The translations under genes were made by a program, and so were the position numbers. Positions 45,056-54,043 of a DNA stretch of 64,000 bases are shown here, in pieces; the stretch's first letter is position 1, and each line of letters starts with the position of its first letter. The notes below the pieces were generated by a model. It had not been told where the DNA came from, searched no databases, and saw only the letters and a program-made list of their open reading frames with translations. Origin of the DNA: Streptomyces formicae (GTDB lineage Bacteria > Actinomycetota > Actinomycetes > Streptomycetales > Streptomycetaceae); assembly GCF_002556545.1 (NCBI RefSeq), contig NZ_CP022685.1:7728001-7792000 (forward strand). The letters are read 5' to 3'.

Positions 45056-46077
45056 CGGCACAGGAGCAGAGCGCACTCCTGACGCGGGTCTCCACCGGCA
45101 GCTGGCTGATCCACGCGCTCAACGCCGTGGCGCGGCTCGGCGTCCCCGACGTCCTGGACGAGACGCCGCGCCCCGTCGAGGAGTTCGCACCGGGGCTCGG
45201 CGCGGACGCCGACGCGCTCGGCAGGACCCTGCGGGCCCTCGCGGCCCTCGACTTCTTCACCGAGGGGCCGCGCGGGCACTTCGCCCTGAACGAGTCGGCG
45301 CGGCTGCTGCGCGCCGACGCGCCCGCACCGCTGCGGGCCTTCCTCTCGGTCGGGGTGGAGCGCGTGCTCCCGCTCTTCGGGGAGCTGGAGCACACCCTCA
45401 GGACCGGCAGACCCGCCGCCGAGAAGATCTACGGGATGCCGTACTTCGACTACCTCGACCAACACCCCGACACCGACCGCGAGTTCACCAAGTCCCTCGG
45501 CCGCAGCGGCGCCGCCTTCTTCGACGCCGCCCTCGACCGGATGGAGCTGGACGGCACGGAGCACCTGGTCGACCTCGGCGGCGGCGACGGCGCCTTCGTC
45601 GAACTGGCGCTGCGCAGACACCCCCGGCTCACCGCCACCCTCCTGGACCGGCCCGCGATGCTCGGCGCCGCGCGCGAGCGGATGGGCGAAGCGGGTCTCA
45701 CCGAGCGGTGCGCCCTGGTCGGCGGGAGCTTCTTCGACGACGTGCCCACCGGCGGTGACGTCTACTGCGTCGCCCGCTGTCTGCACAACTGGGACGACGA
45801 CACGGCGCGGACGCTGCTGCGCACGGTGCGCACCGCGATGGGCCCCGGCGCCCGGCTGATGATCGTCGAGGACGTCGTGCCGGAAGGCCCCGCCACCGCG
45901 ACGGCCGGGTACGCGGACCTGGTGATGATGCTCATCGGCGGCAGGGAACGCACCCTCGCTGAGTACGAGGCGCTGCTCGGCGACGCACGCTTCACCCTCA
46001 CCGGGGCGCGGCCCATCGGCACCGTCGCCGCGCCCCGGCTCCACCTCGTCGAAGCCGCCCCCGTCACCCAGGAGTGA
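45052..46077 (+). CDS. forW: O-methyltransferase (ForW)
   Basis: A 341-residue O-methyltransferase with helical dimerisation region (LLTRVSTGSWLIHALNAVAR) and SAM-binding domain (HLVDLGGGDGAFVELALRRH). The catalytic His is present in CLHNWDDDTARTLL (about residue 245), with the following acidic pair and IVEDVVPEG. It should methylate a phenol on the pentacyclic scaffold. GTG 45052 overlaps the forV stop (GTGA). Paralogue of forT by fold but with the full catalytic set, so the two were probably duplicated and then diverged in reaction type. Confidence 0.92.
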   Translation: MTAQEQSALLTRVSTGSWLIHALNAVARLGVPDVLDETPRPVEEFAPGLGADADALGRTLRALAALDFFTEGPRGHFALNESARLLRADAPAPLRAFLSVGVERVLPLFGELEHTLRTGRPAAEKIYGMPYFDYLDQHPDTDREFTKSLGRSGAAFFDAALDRMELDGTEHLVDLGGGDGAFVELALRRHPRLTATLLDRPAMLGAARERMGEAGLTERCALVGGSFFDDVPTGGDVYCVARCLHNWDDDTARTLLRTVRTAMGPGARLMIVEDVVPEGPATATAGYADLVMMLIGGRERTLAEYEALLGDARFTLTGARPIGTVAAPRLHLVEAAPVTQE

Positions 46078-46086
46078 GGAAGCACG

Positions 46087-47802
46087 ATGACCGATCACGT
46101 ATCCGTGCTCGTCGTCGGCGGGGCACTGGGAGGGCTCTCGTCCGCCCTCTTCCTCGCCCGCGCGGGCGTCCCCGTCCTGCTGGCGGAGCGCCACGCCGCC
46201 ACCTCGAACCAGCCGCGTTTCCGCGGTCCCACGATCCGCTCGATGGAAGTGCTGCGCGGCGTCGGCCTGGAGGACCGCGTCCGCGCCGCGGGCACCAGTG
46301 ACCGCGAGATCGGCGGCATCGCCTGGGTCGGTGACAACCTCGCCGACCCGGAGGTCCGCTGGAACGTCGAACCCTGGGAGGAGGACCTCAGCGGCGTCAG
46401 CCCCACCGTGGCCTGCGCCTGCGACCAGGACAAGTTCGAGCCGCTGCTGCTCGACCGGGCGCGTGAGCTGGGCGCGGGCATCCGCTTCGGCAGCGAGCTC
46501 ACCGGCTTCGAGCAGGACGCGGACGGCGTCACCGCCGTCCTGCTCGACCGCGCCACCGGCGCCGAACGCACCGTGCGCGCGGACTACTTGATCGCCGCGG
46601 ACGGCACCCACAGTCCGGTGCGCGAGCGCCTCGGCATCGCCAGGCAGGGGCCGGGGCTGCTCGGCCACCGCATCAGCATCTACTTCGCCGCGGACCTGCG
46701 TCCCGAACTGGACGGCCGCGTCTTCTCCGCCTGCTTCGTCGAGGGCATGGGCGCCAGCCTGCTGCCGCGCGACTCGGGGCTGTGGCAGCTCTCCGTGCCG
46801 TACCGGCCCGAACAGGGCGAGAGCGAGCGGGACTTCACGCCTGAGCGCTGCCGTGGCCTGATCCGCTCCGCGCTCGGCAGGGACGACGTGCACGCCGAGC
46901 TGCGCAGCACGTCCCCGTGGGAGATCGCCATGCTCGTCGCCGAGCGCTTCCAGGAGGGCCGGGTCTTCCTCGTCGGGGACAGCGCCCATGTGATGCCGCC
47001 GACGGGCGGGTTCGGCGGCAACTCCGCGATCCAGGACGCCCACAACCTCGCCTGGAAGATGGCCGCGGTCCTCGCGGGCACGGCGGGCCCCGGACTGCTC
47101 GACACCTACGGCCCCGAGCGGCGCGCGGTCGCCGAGCTCACCGTCGCCGCCACGGCCAGCAGGCTGCCCGCCTCCTGGGTCGGTGAGGGCGCGGACGGCC
47201 AGGCGCACGGCCTCGCGCCCACCGGTGGCCCCACCCCCGTCGGCGGCCTGCCCCCGGCCGCCGACCACAACACGGTCTCCCTCGGCTACCGCTACCGATC
47301 GGCCGCGGTGCTCCTGGACGAGGACGACGGCGACCCCGTCGAGGACCCGCGCAAACCCACCGGACGCCCCGGCACCCGCGCGGCCCACGTCGTCCTCCAA
47401 CGCCCGGACGCCACCCGCCTCTCCACCCTCGACCTGTGGCAGGACACCTACGTCCTGCTGACGGGGGAGCGGGGCGAACGGTGGCTGACCGCCGCCCGCG
47501 AGGCCGCCGCGGAACTGGGCATCACGCTCCCCGCCCACCGCGTCGGCCCACCCGGCACCGACGCGGACCTGTCGGACACCACGGGACAGTGGCCCCGGGC
47601 GTACGGCGTCCCCGCGGACGGCGCGACACTGATCCGCCCGGACGGCTTCGTGGCCTGGCGCGCTCTGTCGCCGCCGGACCACCCGGGAGCGGCCCTCACC
47701 GACGCCTTGCGCAGGCTGCACGACCGGCCGCGCGAGGGCGTGGGGGTGGGCGCGGACGGCTCGGGTGCGGCGCGTCGGGACCGGAACGGGAGGCGGCCGT
47801 GA
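46087..47802 (+). CDS. forX: FAD-dependent group A monooxygenase, Baeyer-Villiger type (ForX)
   Basis: A 571-residue aromatic flavoprotein hydroxylase of the RdmE/TcmG/MtmOIV class. FAD motifs are VSVLVVGGALGGLSSALFLA (first Gly-rich loop, with Ala at one usual Gly), YLIAADGTHSPVRERLGI (DG motif) and FLVGDSAHVMPPTGGFGGNS (GD motif, about residue 298). The C-terminal ~160 residues form the thioredoxin-like extension of this class. In the formicamycin pathway, as I recall, ForX oxidises fasamycin and performs ring expansion, the first of a two-step change of the backbone. ATG 46087 has a GAGGAAGC site, 10 bases after forW. Confidence 0.93.
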   Translation: MTDHVSVLVVGGALGGLSSALFLARAGVPVLLAERHAATSNQPRFRGPTIRSMEVLRGVGLEDRVRAAGTSDREIGGIAWVGDNLADPEVRWNVEPWEEDLSGVSPTVACACDQDKFEPLLLDRARELGAGIRFGSELTGFEQDADGVTAVLLDRATGAERTVRADYLIAADGTHSPVRERLGIARQGPGLLGHRISIYFAADLRPELDGRVFSACFVEGMGASLLPRDSGLWQLSVPYRPEQGESERDFTPERCRGLIRSALGRDDVHAELRSTSPWEIAMLVAERFQEGRVFLVGDSAHVMPPTGGFGGNSAIQDAHNLAWKMAAVLAGTAGPGLLDTYGPERRAVAELTVAATASRLPASWVGEGADGQAHGLAPTGGPTPVGGLPPAADHNTVSLGYRYRSAAVLLDEDDGDPVEDPRKPTGRPGTRAAHVVLQRPDATRLSTLDLWQDTYVLLTGERGERWLTAAREAAAELGITLPAHRVGPPGTDADLSDTTGQWPRAYGVPADGATLIRPDGFVAWRALSPPDHPGAALTDALRRLHDRPREGVGVGADGSGAARRDRNGRRP

Positions 47803-47984
47803 CGAGCCCCTCTGTTCTCGTCGCCCGGTCTCGCCGGACGCCGCAGGACCGGCCTCTCACCGTCCTCGTCGACACTCCGAGCGGCGTGTACGACCGGCCC
47901 GCCGGTCACGGCAGCGGGTGGTCGCGCGATCGGTCCCGTACCGAGGCGGACGGATCGCGTCCGGGCGGGAGGCGGCCGTCATGA
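47799..47984 (+). CDS. 61-residue ORF coupled to forX and forY
   Basis: GTG 47799 overlaps the forX stop (GTGA) and the frame ends with a TGA that overlaps the forY start (ATGA), so a 61-codon ORF exactly fills the gap. GGGAGGCGGCC stands before its GTG and the same sequence recurs before the forY ATG. The peptide (SPSVLVARSRRTPQDRPLTV, LVDTPSGVYDRPAGHGSGWS) is basic and Ser/Arg-rich with no recognised domain. G/C at third positions is a little lower than in neighbours. It could be a translated coupling peptide, a small product or just an open spacer. Confidence 0.4.
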   Translation: MTSPSVLVARSRRTPQDRPLTVLVDTPSGVYDRPAGHGSGWSRDRSRTEADGSRPGGRRPS

Positions 47985-48928
47985 GTCGCGTGGGTGTGCT
48001 CTTTCCCGGGTTCTATCCCGGGAGTTCGCGGCCCCCCGACCCGGCCGTCCTCGGCACCGCCGCGCGGGTCGCCGAGCGCGAGGGGTTCGACGGGTTCTGG
48101 GTGCCCGAGCGCGTCACGGGGCTCGTGAGCGACCCCGTTGTCGCCCTCGCCTACGCGGCCGCCGCCACCAGCCGGATCGGGCTCGGCACTGCCGTGCTCA
48201 CCCTGCCGGGACGGCCGCCCGCGCTGCTCGCCAAGCAGCTCGCGAGCCTGGACAGGCTCAGCGGCGGCAGGCTCACCGTCGCGCTCGGACTCGGGCGCGC
48301 CGATCCGGGCGAGCAGCAGGCGTTCGGGGTGCGGCGGGGTGCCCGCGCGGCCCTGTTCGACGAGGCGCTGCCGCTGTTGCGCAGGCTGTGGCGGGACGAC
48401 CCCGTGAGCCATGACGGCGCCGCCGCGCGCTACGAGGGCCTGGACGTGCTGCCCAAGCCGGCGCGGCCGGGCCCCGCCCTCTGGCTGGGCGGCGCGAGCG
48501 ACGCCCAACTGCGCAGGGCGGGGCGGCTCGCCGACGGCTGGCTCGGCGCGTCCACGACCACGCCGGGCGGCGCCGAGCGGGCCCGCACCGTGATCGCGGA
48601 GGCCGCCGCGCGCGCGGGCCGCGTCATCGGCGACGAGGGCTACGGCTCCGTGGTGCCCTACCGGCGCCGCGAGGAGCCGCTCGGCCCCGTGCAGCAGATG
48701 GTCCTCGACCGGCTGCGCGCCGAGCGACTGGTCGGCGGCGTCGAGGAGTTCGCGCCCACCCTGGACCTGCTGCCCGACAGGCTGCGGTCCCTCGCGTCGG
48801 CCGGTCTCTCCACGTTCGTGCTCGTGCCGTTCGCCGAACCGGCCGACTGGGAGGAGGAGTTGTGCGCCCTCGCCGGGGCCGTGCTCACCGCTCGCACGCC
48901 GCCACGACGAGCTGCCAGGTACGGATGA
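47981..48928 (+). CDS. forY: luciferase-like (LLM class) flavin/F420 reductase (ForY)
   Basis: A 315-residue LLM-class oxidoreductase with an alpha/beta barrel binding FMN or F420. Segments typical of the class are AARVAEREGFDGFWVPERVT, SRIGLGTAVLTLPGRPPALL, SLDRLSGGRLTVALGLGRAD and PALWLGGASDAQLRRAGRLA. In S. formicae, from memory, ForY reduces the lactone intermediate made by ForX and triggers ring contraction to the formicamycin core. ATG 47981 follows GGGAGGCGGCC. It overlaps the convergent forZ by 44 bases. Presence of both forX and forY predicts formicamycins, not just fasamycins, as products. Confidence 0.9.
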   Translation: MSRVGVLFPGFYPGSSRPPDPAVLGTAARVAEREGFDGFWVPERVTGLVSDPVVALAYAAAATSRIGLGTAVLTLPGRPPALLAKQLASLDRLSGGRLTVALGLGRADPGEQQAFGVRRGARAALFDEALPLLRRLWRDDPVSHDGAAARYEGLDVLPKPARPGPALWLGGASDAQLRRAGRLADGWLGASTTTPGGAERARTVIAEAAARAGRVIGDEGYGSVVPYRRREEPLGPVQQMVLDRLRAERLVGGVEEFAPTLDLLPDRLRSLASAGLSTFVLVPFAEPADWEEELCALAGAVLTARTPPRRAARYG

Positions 48929-49403
48929 AGTCCTTGCGGGCCGAGGGCGAGATCCCGGCGAGCGCGTCGTACAGCGGGGCGAGCCTGAGCCGCGCGCACT
49001 GCTCGATCAGCGAGCGGTGCGGTTCGAGGACGCTGACGATCGTGCGCCGCCGGTCGGCGTCGTCCTCGACGCGTGCCACGAGCCCGCCCCTGTGCAGCTC
49101 GTTGACGAGCTGACTGGTGGTCGTCGGGCCGAGCGAGAGCCGCTCGGCCAGCTCGCCCACCGATGCCGGGCCGTCCATCGCCAGTGAGATCAGCGGCTCC
49201 AGATGGCGGTTGGCGAGCCCGGCGTCACCGAGCAGCGCGCGCAGCTCCTCGGGCGCCGCCTCCTGGGAATCCCTGACGCGCCGCGTGAAACGCGTGACGA
49301 GCCGGATGAGGGCCTTCACGTCGTCGGCGAGCTCGGGACTCGCGTCGGCGGTCAACTCGACTGCGGCTGCGTCCGGTTCGGCACCGGCGGGAGGGGAGGC
49401 CAT
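48885..49403 (-). CDS. forZ: MarR-family regulator (ForZ)
   Basis: A 172-residue MarR-type regulator. DNA-binding part is ASVGELAERLSLGPTTTSQL, VNELHRGGLVARVEDDADRR, RTIVSVLEP. The N-terminal ~30 residues are an Ala/Glu-rich extension. It is divergent from the MFS gene forAA, with 88 bases between, and a TCGAA-C-TTCGA palindrome in the gap. This is the classic arrangement for a product-sensing exporter control, and ForZ is remembered as the regulator of forAA. ATG 49403 is chosen over the upstream TTG at 49439. It overlaps the end of forY tail to tail. Confidence 0.9.
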   Translation of the reverse strand: MASPPAGAEPDAAAVELTADASPELADDVKALIRLVTRFTRRVRDSQEAAPEELRALLGDAGLANRHLEPLISLAMDGPASVGELAERLSLGPTTTSQLVNELHRGGLVARVEDDADRRRTIVSVLEPHRSLIEQCARLRLAPLYDALAGISPSARKDFIRTWQLVVAACER

Positions 49404-49445
49404 GGCTTGAAGTCCAGCACGTCCGGTGCTGTACTGCAAGATGCA

Positions 49446-49456
49446 TCGAACTTCGA
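49446..49456. promoter_or_regulatory. palindrome in forZ-forAA gap, candidate ForZ operator
   Basis: TCGAACTTCGA is a perfect palindrome with a single central base, placed about midway between the divergent forZ and forAA starts. It fits a MarR-protein binding site that would control both genes. Confidence 0.5.
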
Positions 49457-49491
49457 GCTAATGTGACTCAGAGGCAATCCGGGAGGCCGTC

Positions 49492-51033
49492 ATGGGTGCC
49501 CAAGGCGTGAACGAGTTACCGGAGCGCGAGGGCCCGCCGGGACCGGAGGAACGCCTGGGGAGGGAGATCTGGGTGACGGCCGGCGTGGTCGTCCTCGGCA
49601 CGATCATGGCGGTGCTCGACACCACCATCGTCAACGTCGCCCTCAACACCCTGAGCAAGGACCTCGACACCGGACTCGCCACGCTCCAATGGGTGGTGAC
49701 CGGCTACTTCCTCGCGATGGCCATGGTGATCCCCCTCGTCGGCTGGGCCGTGGAACGCTTCGGCACCAAGCCCCTGTGGCTGCTCTCCCTCACCTTCTTC
49801 GCCCTCGGCTCCGCGCTCTCCGGCGCCGCCTGGTCCATCGAGAGCCTGATCGCCTTCCGCGTCGTCCAGGGCCTCGGCGGCGGCATGCTGATGCCGCTGG
49901 CGCAGACGATCCTCGCGACCGCGGCGGGACCCCAGCGGATGGGCCGCGTGATGAGCATCATCGGTGTGCCGATGCTCCTCGGCCCGGTCCTCGGGCCCGT
50001 GCTCGGCGGCTGGCTCGTCGGCGTCGACTGGCGGCTGATCTTCTACATCAACGTCCCGCTCGGCGCCCTCGCCGTGGCCGCCGCCGTGAAGTGGCTGCCG
50101 GGCACGCCCCCGAGGGAAGGCGGCGGCGCCGGCCTGGACACCCGGGGCCTCGCCCTGCTCTCCACCGGGCTCGTCGCCCTGCTGTACGGCCTCTCGCGCG
50201 CGGGCACCGAGGGCTTCGGCGACGGCGTCGTGGTCGTCGCCCTCGCGATCGGCGTGCTCCTGCTCGCCGTCTTCGCCGTGGCGGCCGCGCGGCGCGGCGC
50301 CGACGCGCTCATCGACGTACGCCTGTTCCGCAACCGCACCTTCGGCGCGGCCTCGCTCACCACTTTCCTGTTCAGCGTCGGCCTGTTCGGCTCGATGCTG
50401 CTCCTCCCGCTCTTCTACCAGACGGCGAAGGGCGAGAGCGCGCTCACCGCGGGCCTGCTGCTCGCGCCGCAGGGGCTCGGGGCCGCGCTCGCCATGCCCC
50501 TCGCCGGGGTGCTCACCGACCGCCTCGGCGCGGGCCGGGTGGTGCTCGCGGGGGTGACCCTGGCCCTCGCGGGGACCTTCCTCTACACCCAGGTCGACCC
50601 CGACACCTCGTACACCCTGCTCGCCCTGTCCCTCGTGGTCCGCGGATTCGGGCTCGGCGCGACCATGAGCCCGACGCTGTCCGCCGCGTACGCGACGCTC
50701 ACCAAGGACGCCGTGCCCCGGGCGAGCAGTACCCTCACCATCGTCCAGCAGATCGGCGGCTCCTTCGGCAGCGCCGTCCTGAGCGTCGTGCTGAGCAGCC
50801 GCATCAGCGCCAACCTGCCGTCGGGCGCCGGGAGTTCAGGAGGCGGCGGGGCGGGCGAGCTGCCCGACGCCGTCCGGCAGCGGTTCGAGGCACCGCTCGC
50901 CACGGCGTTCGCCGAGACGTTCTGGACGGCGTTCGGACTCGTCGCGCTCATCTACCTGCCCGCGCTCTTCCTGCCCAGGAAGCCGCTGGAGAAGGGAACA
51001 GACGCACCACGTGAACATGCGCAAGGGTGGTGA
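49492..51033 (+). CDS. forAA: MFS drug exporter, DHA2/EmrB type with 14 helices (ForAA)
   Basis: A 513-residue proton-driven exporter with about 14 membrane helices. Family motifs are TIMAVLDTTIVNVALNTLSK (helix 1, motif D1), FGTKPLWLLSLTFFALGSAL (motif A), FRVVQGLGGGMLMPLAQTIL (motif B) and GPVLGPVLGGWLVGVDWRLI (motif C). It should export the halogenated polyketide and confer self-resistance. ATG 49492 has a GGGAGG site. Codon 9 is TTA (49516-49518), so export capacity should also depend on bldA tRNA. It is divergent from forZ, and it is the right edge of the cluster. Confidence 0.93.
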   Translation: MGAQGVNELPEREGPPGPEERLGREIWVTAGVVVLGTIMAVLDTTIVNVALNTLSKDLDTGLATLQWVVTGYFLAMAMVIPLVGWAVERFGTKPLWLLSLTFFALGSALSGAAWSIESLIAFRVVQGLGGGMLMPLAQTILATAAGPQRMGRVMSIIGVPMLLGPVLGPVLGGWLVGVDWRLIFYINVPLGALAVAAAVKWLPGTPPREGGGAGLDTRGLALLSTGLVALLYGLSRAGTEGFGDGVVVVALAIGVLLLAVFAVAAARRGADALIDVRLFRNRTFGAASLTTFLFSVGLFGSMLLLPLFYQTAKGESALTAGLLLAPQGLGAALAMPLAGVLTDRLGAGRVVLAGVTLALAGTFLYTQVDPDTSYTLLALSLVVRGFGLGATMSPTLSAAYATLTKDAVPRASSTLTIVQQIGGSFGSAVLSVVLSSRISANLPSGAGSSGGGGAGELPDAVRQRFEAPLATAFAETFWTAFGLVALIYLPALFLPRKPLEKGTDAPREHAQGW

Positions 51034-51042
51034 CGCCCGGCG

Positions 51043-51705
51043 TCAGCGGTCCGCGGAGACCAGGCCCGAGCGGTAGGCGATGATCACGAGCTGCACCCGG
51101 TCACGGGCGCCGAGCTTGGCGAGCAGCCGCGTCAGGTACGTCTTGGCCGTGGCCACGCTGATGCACAGCCGCTCGGCGATCTCGGTGTTGGACAGGCCGC
51201 CGCCCACCAGCGTGAGCACCTCGCGCTCCCGTTCGGTGATCCCCTCGATCACCACGTCACCGCCCTGCGGGGCGGTCGCGGGCCGTTCGGCGAACTCCTT
51301 GATGAGCCGCCGGGTGACGCTCGGCGCGATCAGCGCGTCCCCCGCGGCGACCACGCGGACGGCGGTGAGGATGTCGTCGAGGGCCATGTCCTTGACGAGG
51401 AACCCGGAGGCACCGGCGCGCAGCGCGGCATAGACGTACTCGTCGTCGTCGAACGTGGTGAGCACGACGACCCGGGTCGGCTCCGTGCCCGAGGTGATCA
51501 GACAGGTCGCCTCGATGCCGTCCATGCCGGGCATGCGGATGTCCATCACCACGACGTCCGGACGGAGTTCGGCCGCCATGCGCACGGCGTCCGCGCCGTT
51601 GTCCGCCTCGCCCACCACCTCGATGTCGGGGACGTCGGTGATGACCATGCTGAGCGCCGTACGGATCAGGGGCTGGTCGTCGACGAGCAGGACGCGCACG
51701 GTCAT
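51043..51705 (-). CDS. NarL/LuxR-type response regulator
   Basis: A 220-residue response regulator with receiver domain (VLLVDDQPLIRTALSMVITD, phospho-Asp in DVVVMDIRMPGMDG, Lys in GFLVKDMALDD) and LuxR-type HTH (ITEREREVLTLVGGGLSNTE, IAERLCISVATAKTYLTRLL, AKLGARDRVQ). ATG 51705 overlaps the stop of the upstream kinase gene (ATGA). The pair lies convergent with forAA, and the ABC transporter diverges from the kinase, a common Streptomyces layout in which the system controls the transporter. It does not look like part of the for cluster. Confidence 0.92.
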   Translation of the reverse strand: MTVRVLLVDDQPLIRTALSMVITDVPDIEVVGEADNGADAVRMAAELRPDVVVMDIRMPGMDGIEATCLITSGTEPTRVVVLTTFDDDEYVYAALRAGASGFLVKDMALDDILTAVRVVAAGDALIAPSVTRRLIKEFAERPATAPQGGDVVIEGITEREREVLTLVGGGLSNTEIAERLCISVATAKTYLTRLLAKLGARDRVQLVIIAYRSGLVSADR

Positions 51706-52997
51706 CCCGCCACCGCCGCTCGCGCGGGTGCGGGCACCGGCAGCCGCGCCGTCACCAGGAAGCCGCCGCCGGGGCGCGGCCCCGCGCTGAACTCCCCGTG
51801 CAGCAGGGCGGCGCGCTCGCGCATCCCGGCCAGGCCGAAGCCGCCGGTCGCGGGGGCCGTGGCGTGGCCGCGGCCGCTGTCGGCTATCTCGATGATGAGC
51901 TCCTCGGCACGGTGGTCGAGGCTCACGCGGCAGGATCGGGCGCCGGAGTGCCGTACCACGTTGGTGATCGACTCCTGGATGATACGGAACGCCGCAAGGT
52001 CGACGTCGGAGGGCAACGGCCGCCGCTCGCCCCGCTGTACGACGTCCACGCGCACCCCGGCCGCGGTGGTCGCGGCGGCGATCCTGTCGAGGTCGGCGAG
52101 GCCCGCCGCGGGCCCGCGCGGTGCCTCCTCGCGCCCGCCGTCCCGCGCCGGAGCCGACGGCGTATCGGCTGACGTCGCGCCGGTCGACGCCGAGTCCGTC
52201 GACGCCGTGTCCGCCTGCCGGAGCGCGCCGAGCATCCGCCGCAGCCCCGAGAGCGTCTCCCTGCCCGCCGTCTCCACGGCCACCATCGCCTCGCGCGCCC
52301 TGGCGGGCTGGGTCTCCACGACGCGTGCGGCCGCGCCCGCCTGGAGGGCGATGATCCCGATGCTGTGCGCGACCGTGTCGTGCATCTCGCGGGCGATGCG
52401 CAGCCGTTCGGCGGTCACGGCCTGCGTCGCCGCCTGTGCGCTCATCCGCCGCGCGTACTCGCGGGACTGCCGCACCGACTTGCCGACCAGCCAGGCGACG
52501 GCGGCGAGCAGCGAGTACGTCTGCCACCCCGTCCAGCTGGTGTCGATGGTGTGCGGGAGCTGGACGGGCAGCCCCGACCACTGCCGGGTGAGCGCGTAAC
52601 CGGGCAGCACGCAGAGCGCGGCGCCGAGGGCGGTCCAGCGGGAGGCGCGCGGCCCGCTCGCCACGATGTGGGCCATGGCGACGTCGATCGCCAGGTAATG
52701 CAGGAAGGTGATGCCGGTCTCGCCGTTCGCCAGCGTCGCGGTGAACGTCGCGGCGACGAGGAGAGCGAGCGCCGGCAGCGGCCTGTGGTCCAGCAGCCGG
52801 GCCGCGCCGCACACGAGGCCGATGCTCGCGGCGACGAGCACCCACTCGCCCACGTTCAGCAGTGCGTCGCCGGTCGGCATCCCTGGAATGCCGAACTGCG
52901 AACGCAGGGCGTTGGCCAGTCCCACGCACCAGGCCACGGCGGCCCACGCGCCCACGGACGGGCGCTCGACACGGGAGAACGGCGAAAGGGCAGGCAT
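51702..52997 (-). CDS. membrane sensor histidine kinase (HisKA_3)
   Basis: A 431-residue sensor kinase with five or six hydrophobic helices in the first ~165 residues (AWAAVAWCVGLANAL, EWVLVAASIGLVCGAA, LPALALLVAATFTATL, TGWQTYSLLAAVAWLVGK). The phospho-His is in RLRIAREMHDTVAHSIGIIA, and the ATPase domain has IIQESITNVVRHSGARSCRV, IIEIADSGRGH and GGFGLAGMRERAALLHGEFS. ATG 52997 is chosen because membrane segments begin soon after; ATG 53033 is possible. It forms an operon with the response regulator and diverges from the ABC transporter pair, which it probably regulates. Confidence 0.9.
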   Translation of the reverse strand: MPALSPFSRVERPSVGAWAAVAWCVGLANALRSQFGIPGMPTGDALLNVGEWVLVAASIGLVCGAARLLDHRPLPALALLVAATFTATLANGETGITFLHYLAIDVAMAHIVASGPRASRWTALGAALCVLPGYALTRQWSGLPVQLPHTIDTSWTGWQTYSLLAAVAWLVGKSVRQSREYARRMSAQAATQAVTAERLRIAREMHDTVAHSIGIIALQAGAAARVVETQPARAREAMVAVETAGRETLSGLRRMLGALRQADTASTDSASTGATSADTPSAPARDGGREEAPRGPAAGLADLDRIAAATTAAGVRVDVVQRGERRPLPSDVDLAAFRIIQESITNVVRHSGARSCRVSLDHRAEELIIEIADSGRGHATAPATGGFGLAGMRERAALLHGEFSAGPRPGGGFLVTARLPVPAPARAAVAG

Positions 52998-53125
52998 GGG
53001 CCGAGCGTAGCCGCGGGCCCCGTCCGCGGGCATCGGACCCGGGCCGTACAACCAGGGTCGACACCCGGGCCCCGGGAATGCCAGTCCTGGTCCGACGACG
53101 CGGCGGGTGCGCCCACGACACCGTG

Positions 53126-54043
53126 GTGAGCGTGATCGAAGTCAATGAACTGACGAAGCGTTACGGGGCCGCAACGGCCGTCGACGGACTGAGCTTCACC
53201 GTGCGCCCGGGGCGGGTGACGGGATTCCTCGGGCCGAACGGCGCGGGCAAGACGACCACGCTGCGCATGCTCCTCGGACTCGTCGCGCCCACCTCGGGCA
53301 CGGCGAGGGTGGACGGCGTCCCCTTCAGGACACGGCCGCGCGGACTGCGGCACGTGGGCGCCCTGCTCGACGCGGGCGACGTGCACGGCGGGCGCGGCGC
53401 ACGCGCCCACCTGGCCGCGCTCGCCCGCACCAACCGGATTCCGCGCGCCAGGGTCGGCGAGGTCCTCGCCGAGGTGGGGCTCGCCGAGGTGGCGGGGCGC
53501 CGCGTGGGCGGCTACTCGCTCGGCATGCGCCAGCGTCTGGGCATCGCCACCGCGCTGCTCGGCGATCCGCCGGTGCTCCTCTTCGACGAGCCGCTCAACG
53601 GCCTCGACCCGGAGGGCGTCAAGTGGGTCCGCGGCCTCTTCAGGCGCCTGGCCGCCGAGGGCCGCACGGTGTTCGTCTCCAGCCACCTCATGTCCGAGAT
53701 GGAGCACACCGCCGACGAACTCGTCGTCATCGGCCGGGGCAGGCTCATCGCCGCCGAGGGCCTGTCCGCGTTCGCGGCCCGCTCGTCGCGCACGGCCGTG
53801 ACCGTGCGGACGCCCGACGAGGCCGCGCTGACCCCGCTGCTCGCCGCCGAGGGCGCCACGGTCGCACCGGACGGCACCGGGCGGCTCGTCGCGCACGGCA
53901 TCGCGGCGCCCCGCATCGCCGAACTCGCCCTGCGCCACCGGGTCCTGCTGCACGAACTGACCCCGCACACCGCGTCATTGGAGGAGGCGTTCATGGAACT
54001 GACCGCCGACAGCGTCGAATACCTCGCGGGAGAGCCCCGATGA
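53126..54043 (+). CDS. ABC transporter ATP-binding protein
   Basis: A 305-residue ATPase subunit of a DrrA/antibiotic-export type ABC system. Walker A is FLGPNGAGKTTTLRML, the signature is GYSLGMRQRLGIATALL, and Walker B is VLLFDEPLNGLDPEG, with the H-loop in VFVSSHLMSEME. The last ~90 residues are the typical C-terminal extension. The start is uncertain: GTGs at 53123, 53126 and 53132 are all in frame and no ribosome site is obvious, so the mRNA may be leaderless. It is coupled to the permease (ATGA overlap). The substrate is unknown. Confidence 0.92.
   Translation: MSVIEVNELTKRYGAATAVDGLSFTVRPGRVTGFLGPNGAGKTTTLRMLLGLVAPTSGTARVDGVPFRTRPRGLRHVGALLDAGDVHGGRGARAHLAALARTNRIPRARVGEVLAEVGLAEVAGRRVGGYSLGMRQRLGIATALLGDPPVLLFDEPLNGLDPEGVKWVRGLFRRLAAEGRTVFVSSHLMSEMEHTADELVVIGRGRLIAAEGLSAFAARSSRTAVTVRTPDEAALTPLLAAEGATVAPDGTGRLVAHGIAAPRIAELALRHRVLLHELTPHTASLEEAFMELTADSVEYLAGEPR

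Noticed and set aside
44863..47721. 952-codon minus-strand frame across forV-forX
   Set aside because: Antisense to three enzymes with catalytic motifs and translational coupling.
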